Under the pieces are notes generated by a model. It had not been told where the DNA came from, did no database searches, and saw only the letters and a list, made by a program, of their open reading frames with translations. From NCBI RefSeq assembly GCF_035083965.1, contig NC_089723.1, forward strand, positions 32,429,193 through 32,493,192: DNA of 64,000 nt, read 5' to 3'. The DNA is from Branchiostoma lanceolatum. Taxonomy: Eukaryota > Chordata > Leptocardii > Amphioxiformes > Branchiostomatidae. The position numbers were made by a program, and so were the translations under genes. Below, piece by piece: positions 60,030 through 64,000 of the stretch (position 1 is its first letter; the number at the start of each line of letters is the position of its first letter).

Positions 60030-62980
60030 GATTGTTATTTTACGTCCATATCAAACATATTGTATTTTCCCGGAACATTTAACAAGTAGCCCAACTAACG
60101 TTCAGAACTGCCCGGATACATGTCGGTACACTTGGGTAAGACGGCTGAATAACATACAATAACGTATTCAAATGTTGTTCTTAGATTTTACGAGCGCTAG
60201 TAATGCCTTTTTTGCAGATAATCTTTTAATTATAATCATGCTTATGATTATAAGTGTAATTTTGATTTCTGATGTGATTTTTAATTGTTCAATGGTTTCT
60301 ACTTAGAGATGAATTCTAAAAGACGAAGAAAATATATCATAAGAACTCGAGAACGTCTCAAGAAGAAGAAGAACGAACGAAGAGGAAAGCCAATGAAACA
60401 AAATCGTTGCAAAATGATGTTGATCATGACATATGAGGAGATCTATAAAGAAACATGGAGATTTCAAATACTTTCCCTTAAAAACAACAAAATCGACGAA
60501 CCAAAATAACATCAAAGGTGGGCGAACACGAACGATTGGTAATACAATGGTCACAAACTGCCATACCGGGGTCTATTCGGGCTGTTCGCGGGAATTAACG
60601 AAAAGTAAAAACATTTTTGTATAATGAAATATACACAAATCACGCTCATTGCTATTCTTTTCATTTTACGTTTTGTGCGTTTTGTTGTCTTTTATCGTAC
60701 TTTATTTTTGTTCTTCACGAAACTGTCTGGCCGGGCGCAGGTTTGGAAATGTGAAATTGCGATCGTGGTATCGCGGGCATCCTAAATCCAGGCTGATATA
60801 GACTGCCAGGAACAATATGGAGAGGTTTAATATATAGGAGACCTTTCTGTCAGCAAGTCCGTTGACGAGGCTACTTGTCACACAATTTGTTACGCTCTAA
60901 TATGGTTCCAGCCACATTTTAGCATCCCAGGGACAATTTAGCGTGGAGGAAAACTGACTGTAGTTCCTGAGGGAAATAACTAATTTTCCGGCACTGTGCA
61001 CCTGAGTGCTCGGCCCATTTATTGTGATGTTGTCGGATAGCTGTTTCCTAAGATTTGATTTCTACGCCACTGACCATCGCACGGACACGTCCTACTGACC
61101 ACAGATAGCCCATTTGTCGCCAGGTAATATCATAGAAATGAATACATAATGTTATAAGTGGACATCTCAAAATGGTCTTTACGTACACAACGATGCTTTG
61201 AACGTTTTTTTTAATTTTCTTTCGACAGTATCCTATAGAAAAGGAATAGAATAGGTTTATGTATTTCTCTATATCGTACAAGACGTGTATTTCGTTATTG
61301 ATTATCGAAATAAATTCTAAAGGCATAAATCACACAAAATAAGTATTGAAAAATTTCTCCATTCCTACCATATCATGGTTCTTGGCAATAAGAATGAAAA
61401 AAATTTAAAATTTAAATAATAAGAAAATTTAAACAGGCGGAAGAAGTCTGCAACGGAGGCTAATGCCCATATAGAGACATTATCGCAGTAGTAGATCTAG
61501 CCGCAGTACATGTGCACGGGTTCTTGAAATATAGTAAAATTTTGCCAGAGAATAGACCTACTACAGTGTGTCACTGCCATGTACAATGTAACCGTATGAC
61601 CGGCTAAGGTTAGTCCTTACAATACATGCAGCTGCATTGACACAACAAAAGTACGGAAACTTTTGTAAGATCACCCGCTGCTCTATAGAAAGTCAATAAT
61701 CAAAACCAAGCATAAAGGGACATTCCATGGAGGGCAGTTTCATGGGTAAAAAAATATCTGCACACGATTCTTTCTCGATCAGGTCGACAATTTTATTACA
61801 TCTATATGGTTTCAAGTTTTCCAGATGAACTTGAATTTGTGTGAATTTTTTCGTCCCTCTTTTTATTTTTGTTAAATTTCTTTTAACAATCCTTTCTAAA
61901 CAAAAAGTGTGGCATCTCTGTTTGCCACTTGACGTTGAAACTGATGCTGATTTAGTAAGATTAGTGCCTCATAGTAAGCATAGTTAGTTTCATGCCAACA
62001 CACATAGATCAAAGCGGCATGTTATTGTGGACACATTTCCACAAAGACGCTCGGTCAAGTTCATATCGAATTCTTCAGGGTGCGTGGTGTTTTGGAAATA
62101 CAATGTACAAAGGGTTTGAAAACATCATTCAATGGCGACCTTCCCATATTTGTCCGTGAAAAACAATTTGACGCGAGTTTTAGCTCAATTAATGAGAGAG
62201 TGTAACTGTAAGCATCATTTTTCGTAGCCTTATCGTTCAGGCACGACATTTCAATGCGAGCATTATGTTACGTTAGTGAATCTGTAAACCATGTCTTTGT
62301 ATGTGTGGACTTCGGTCCGGTGCGTCAGTGTGGAATTATGTGACCCCTCCTGCACCCCAATTTGTGCCGCTCTACATAACACTATTTCATCAGCAGCAGA
62401 TCCAGTTTAATCCACCAAACATGGTCAATGTCGACTGTATCCGGGGGATAAAGCCAAACAGAGTCGGGTTTTATGAGGGTGTATTGTGAATGCTTTATTT
62501 TCATAGATTGACAAAAATTTATCAATATTGCACACTAAAAACATTGAAATGCTAGACTTTGTTTTCATTTGTTCTGTTCATACAGGTTATTAATCTACTT
62601 CAGTGTCGTTTGCAGCATGGCAGTTATAGAATTATGTTATTTTTTTCGTGCATTTCATGAATTATGAAGGGTCATAAAGATAGCATGAAGACAATATGTT
62701 CGACACGTTTTACGTCAAGCATCTATCTTGCACGCTTTGTTTGATACGTGGGAGTTACCGTAGTTTAAGAAACAGCCTGAAATCAGGCAGAAAATATGGT
62801 GATGCGGTTTTTTGCACAAACTTTGTATTCGCTCCATATATTCGTCATCAGGTTTGCAATGAGGTTATTGGTCCGATACGTCATTGGTAATTGGTCATCG
62901 ATTGAATCGCACAAAAGAAGGGATTTGTTAGGATGCGAAATAAGTTTATTTTCGTGTTTGTAAACGTGCTAACGAAGCAA
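60030..62980. other. Intergenic, nothing recognised
   Basis: AT-rich sequence with no gene, RNA or repeat that I can support. Confidence 0.4.
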
Positions 62981-62989
62981 TTAAGTTAT

Positions 62990-63633
62990 CGATCCGATAA
63001 AAATCTCAGTGCATCAATGAATTGGTGATTGATCGGTACGAGGGGGTGTGTTGAATTGTGGGAAGAGCGGGGAGACCGTCGGCCATATTTTGAATTTCAG
63101 CTGACCGCGCGTCAGACTGCCGGGTTTCTACAAGCCGAGCACGCGCTAAATATCGCTTCGGCTGCACCTGAATCTGGGACGTAAACCTGGATTACTGCAG
63201 AGATCAGACACTCGGATTTACCTGGAGATAACGGTCCGGGTGGAGGTGAGGTTCCCCTCGGGCGGAGGCAGCTGTAAGGCCCGAGGCGAGCCGATCATCG
63301 TGCGGTGCATGCGGCTCGGGGCTTGGCACGTGTGTGATATCCCGGGAATCTCACAGCCCGGTGTTGTAGGTTTTAAATTATAGCCAGATCAAAATTGATC
63401 ATCGTCTGCTTCCTCGAGGAAGGAGGACGGGAACTACTTTCTACGAGGATATCTCCGCGATCTTGTAGCCATTTTCTCGCGTGACCGAAGGTTGCACGAC
63501 TGTCACCAATTGTTAGTCTGTTTCATCCACATCTGGAAAATGTGTCAAACCGTCCCTCGTGGATTTACCTGCAGATCTGTATGACAGAAACAGGTTTTGA
63601 ATTTGGGAGTTTTTACTGTTTGAGTTTGACTTG
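62990..63633 (+). promoter_or_regulatory. CpG-rich promoter and 5' UTR of the spectraplakin gene
   Basis: From about 63050 the sequence becomes clearly richer in G+C and CpG than the preceding 15 kb and stays so to 63800. It leads into the first coding exon. An in-frame TGA at 63598-63600 closes the reading frame upstream of the ATG. The transcription start cannot be fixed; no TATA box was evident. Confidence 0.45.
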
Positions 63634-63820
63634 ATGTCCTTCTCGTCTGTGTCTAGCGACGACGGCAGCGGGTCGTTCCCGTGGCACCGTACGGCGGCTG
63701 GAGGCATGGCGGAGCGGGGACGGACGGCAGGCGACCCGCCCGGCTCCCCTTCCCGTCGGTGGGAGGGCTCCTCTGTGCAGGTGTTGGACCCCGCCGATAG
63801 AGCCGTCATCAGGATAGCAG
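63634..63820 (+). CDS. Probable first coding exon of a spectraplakin (MACF1/DST-type), partial
   Basis: Opens at ATG 63634 (in-frame stop 33 nt upstream) and ends at a consensus donor (atagcag|gtaaga). It encodes 62 residues plus one base. The first 45 residues are Ser/Gly/Arg-rich; the end reads VLDPADRAVIRIA. In vertebrate MACF1 and DST a nearly identical string (VLDPAERAVVRVA) stands just before the DERD start of the paired calponin-homology actin-binding domain, and the phase here (G|AC) would give the Asp. The protein would be a giant actin-microtubule linker; the rest lies beyond the window. A second in-frame ATG at 63706 has a better context and may be the real start. Confidence 0.6.
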
Positions 63821-64000
63821 GTAAGACAAAACACTTTTCTCTTTCTTCTATTTTTACACTTTAGCAGATGAAAGGCCTATTTGTTTGTTCATGGGATAGG
63901 CAAACTTGACTCAGGGTCAAGACCTTCAGGCGACAAGTACCGCTATATTTCACGCCACATTTAACTACCGTAAAATCTACTGATCAAGCAATTTCTGCTC

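Noticed and set aside
60285-60509. Lys/Arg-rich 74-codon frame
   Set aside because: Purine-rich AT sequence gives such composition by chance; no splice context or family resemblance.
1-64000. Search for an undescribed multi-gene system or cluster
   Set aside because: The recognised genes are unrelated single loci with ordinary animal structure; nothing indicates joint function.

Overview
The window looks like nuclear DNA of a cephalochordate (amphioxus, Branchiostoma). Genes are intron-rich and chordate in type: thyroid peroxidase, SLC46 transporter, NNMT-family methyltransferase, spectraplakin. Introns have GT-AG ends. The space between genes is crowded with short inverted-repeat elements, 5'-truncated LINEs and microsatellites. 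The species call is inferred from gene content and repeat style; no species marker was checked. All CDS models were spliced by hand from frame, splice-site and family fit, and every complete model closes in frame.

Layout. 1-9 kb: mostly intergenic, with a possible CCAAT-type promoter near 650-810, a decayed transposon ORF on the minus strand (23-residue lysine/glutamate-rich repeats plus a peptidase-like piece, 2.4-4.05 kb), and copies of a GC-rich repeat. 9.3-21.8 kb: a complete 19-exon thyroid peroxidase gene (TPO, 934 aa) with several repeats in its introns. 23-28.8 kb: a 5-exon DUF1295/steroid-reductase-like membrane enzyme gene (263 aa). Its intron 1 holds a LINE enclosed by a perfect 81-bp inverted repeat, and a broken copy of its last exon lies upstream. 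29.9-31.5 kb: foldback and tandem repeats, including an array of paired ATGCAAAT octamers. 32.3-39.6 kb: two tandem SLC46-like transporter genes (485 aa each, about 93% identical), separated by a truncated L1/Tx1-type LINE, a hAT-like MITE and other repeats. 39.9-42.5 kb: a second tandem repeat block and a 220-bp near-perfect hairpin. 42.7-44.9 kb: a 5-exon NNMT/PNMT/INMT-family methyltransferase gene (255 aa). 45.4 kb: an intron-containing tRNA-Pro(AGG) gene. 46-63 kb: a long non-coding stretch with MITEs, microsatellites and weak exon candidates. 63.6-63.8 kb: the probable first coding exon of a spectraplakin (MACF1/DST-type) gene that continues past the window.

The genes do not form one pathway. 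TPO is the iodination/coupling enzyme of thyroid-hormone synthesis, which in amphioxus belongs to the endostyle. The SLC46 pair, the DUF1295 enzyme and the methyltransferase are independent metabolic or transport genes, all on the plus strand. I saw no CRISPR array, operon or prokaryotic-style system. The most distinctive content is the TPO locus, the recent transporter duplication and the nested foldback transposons.
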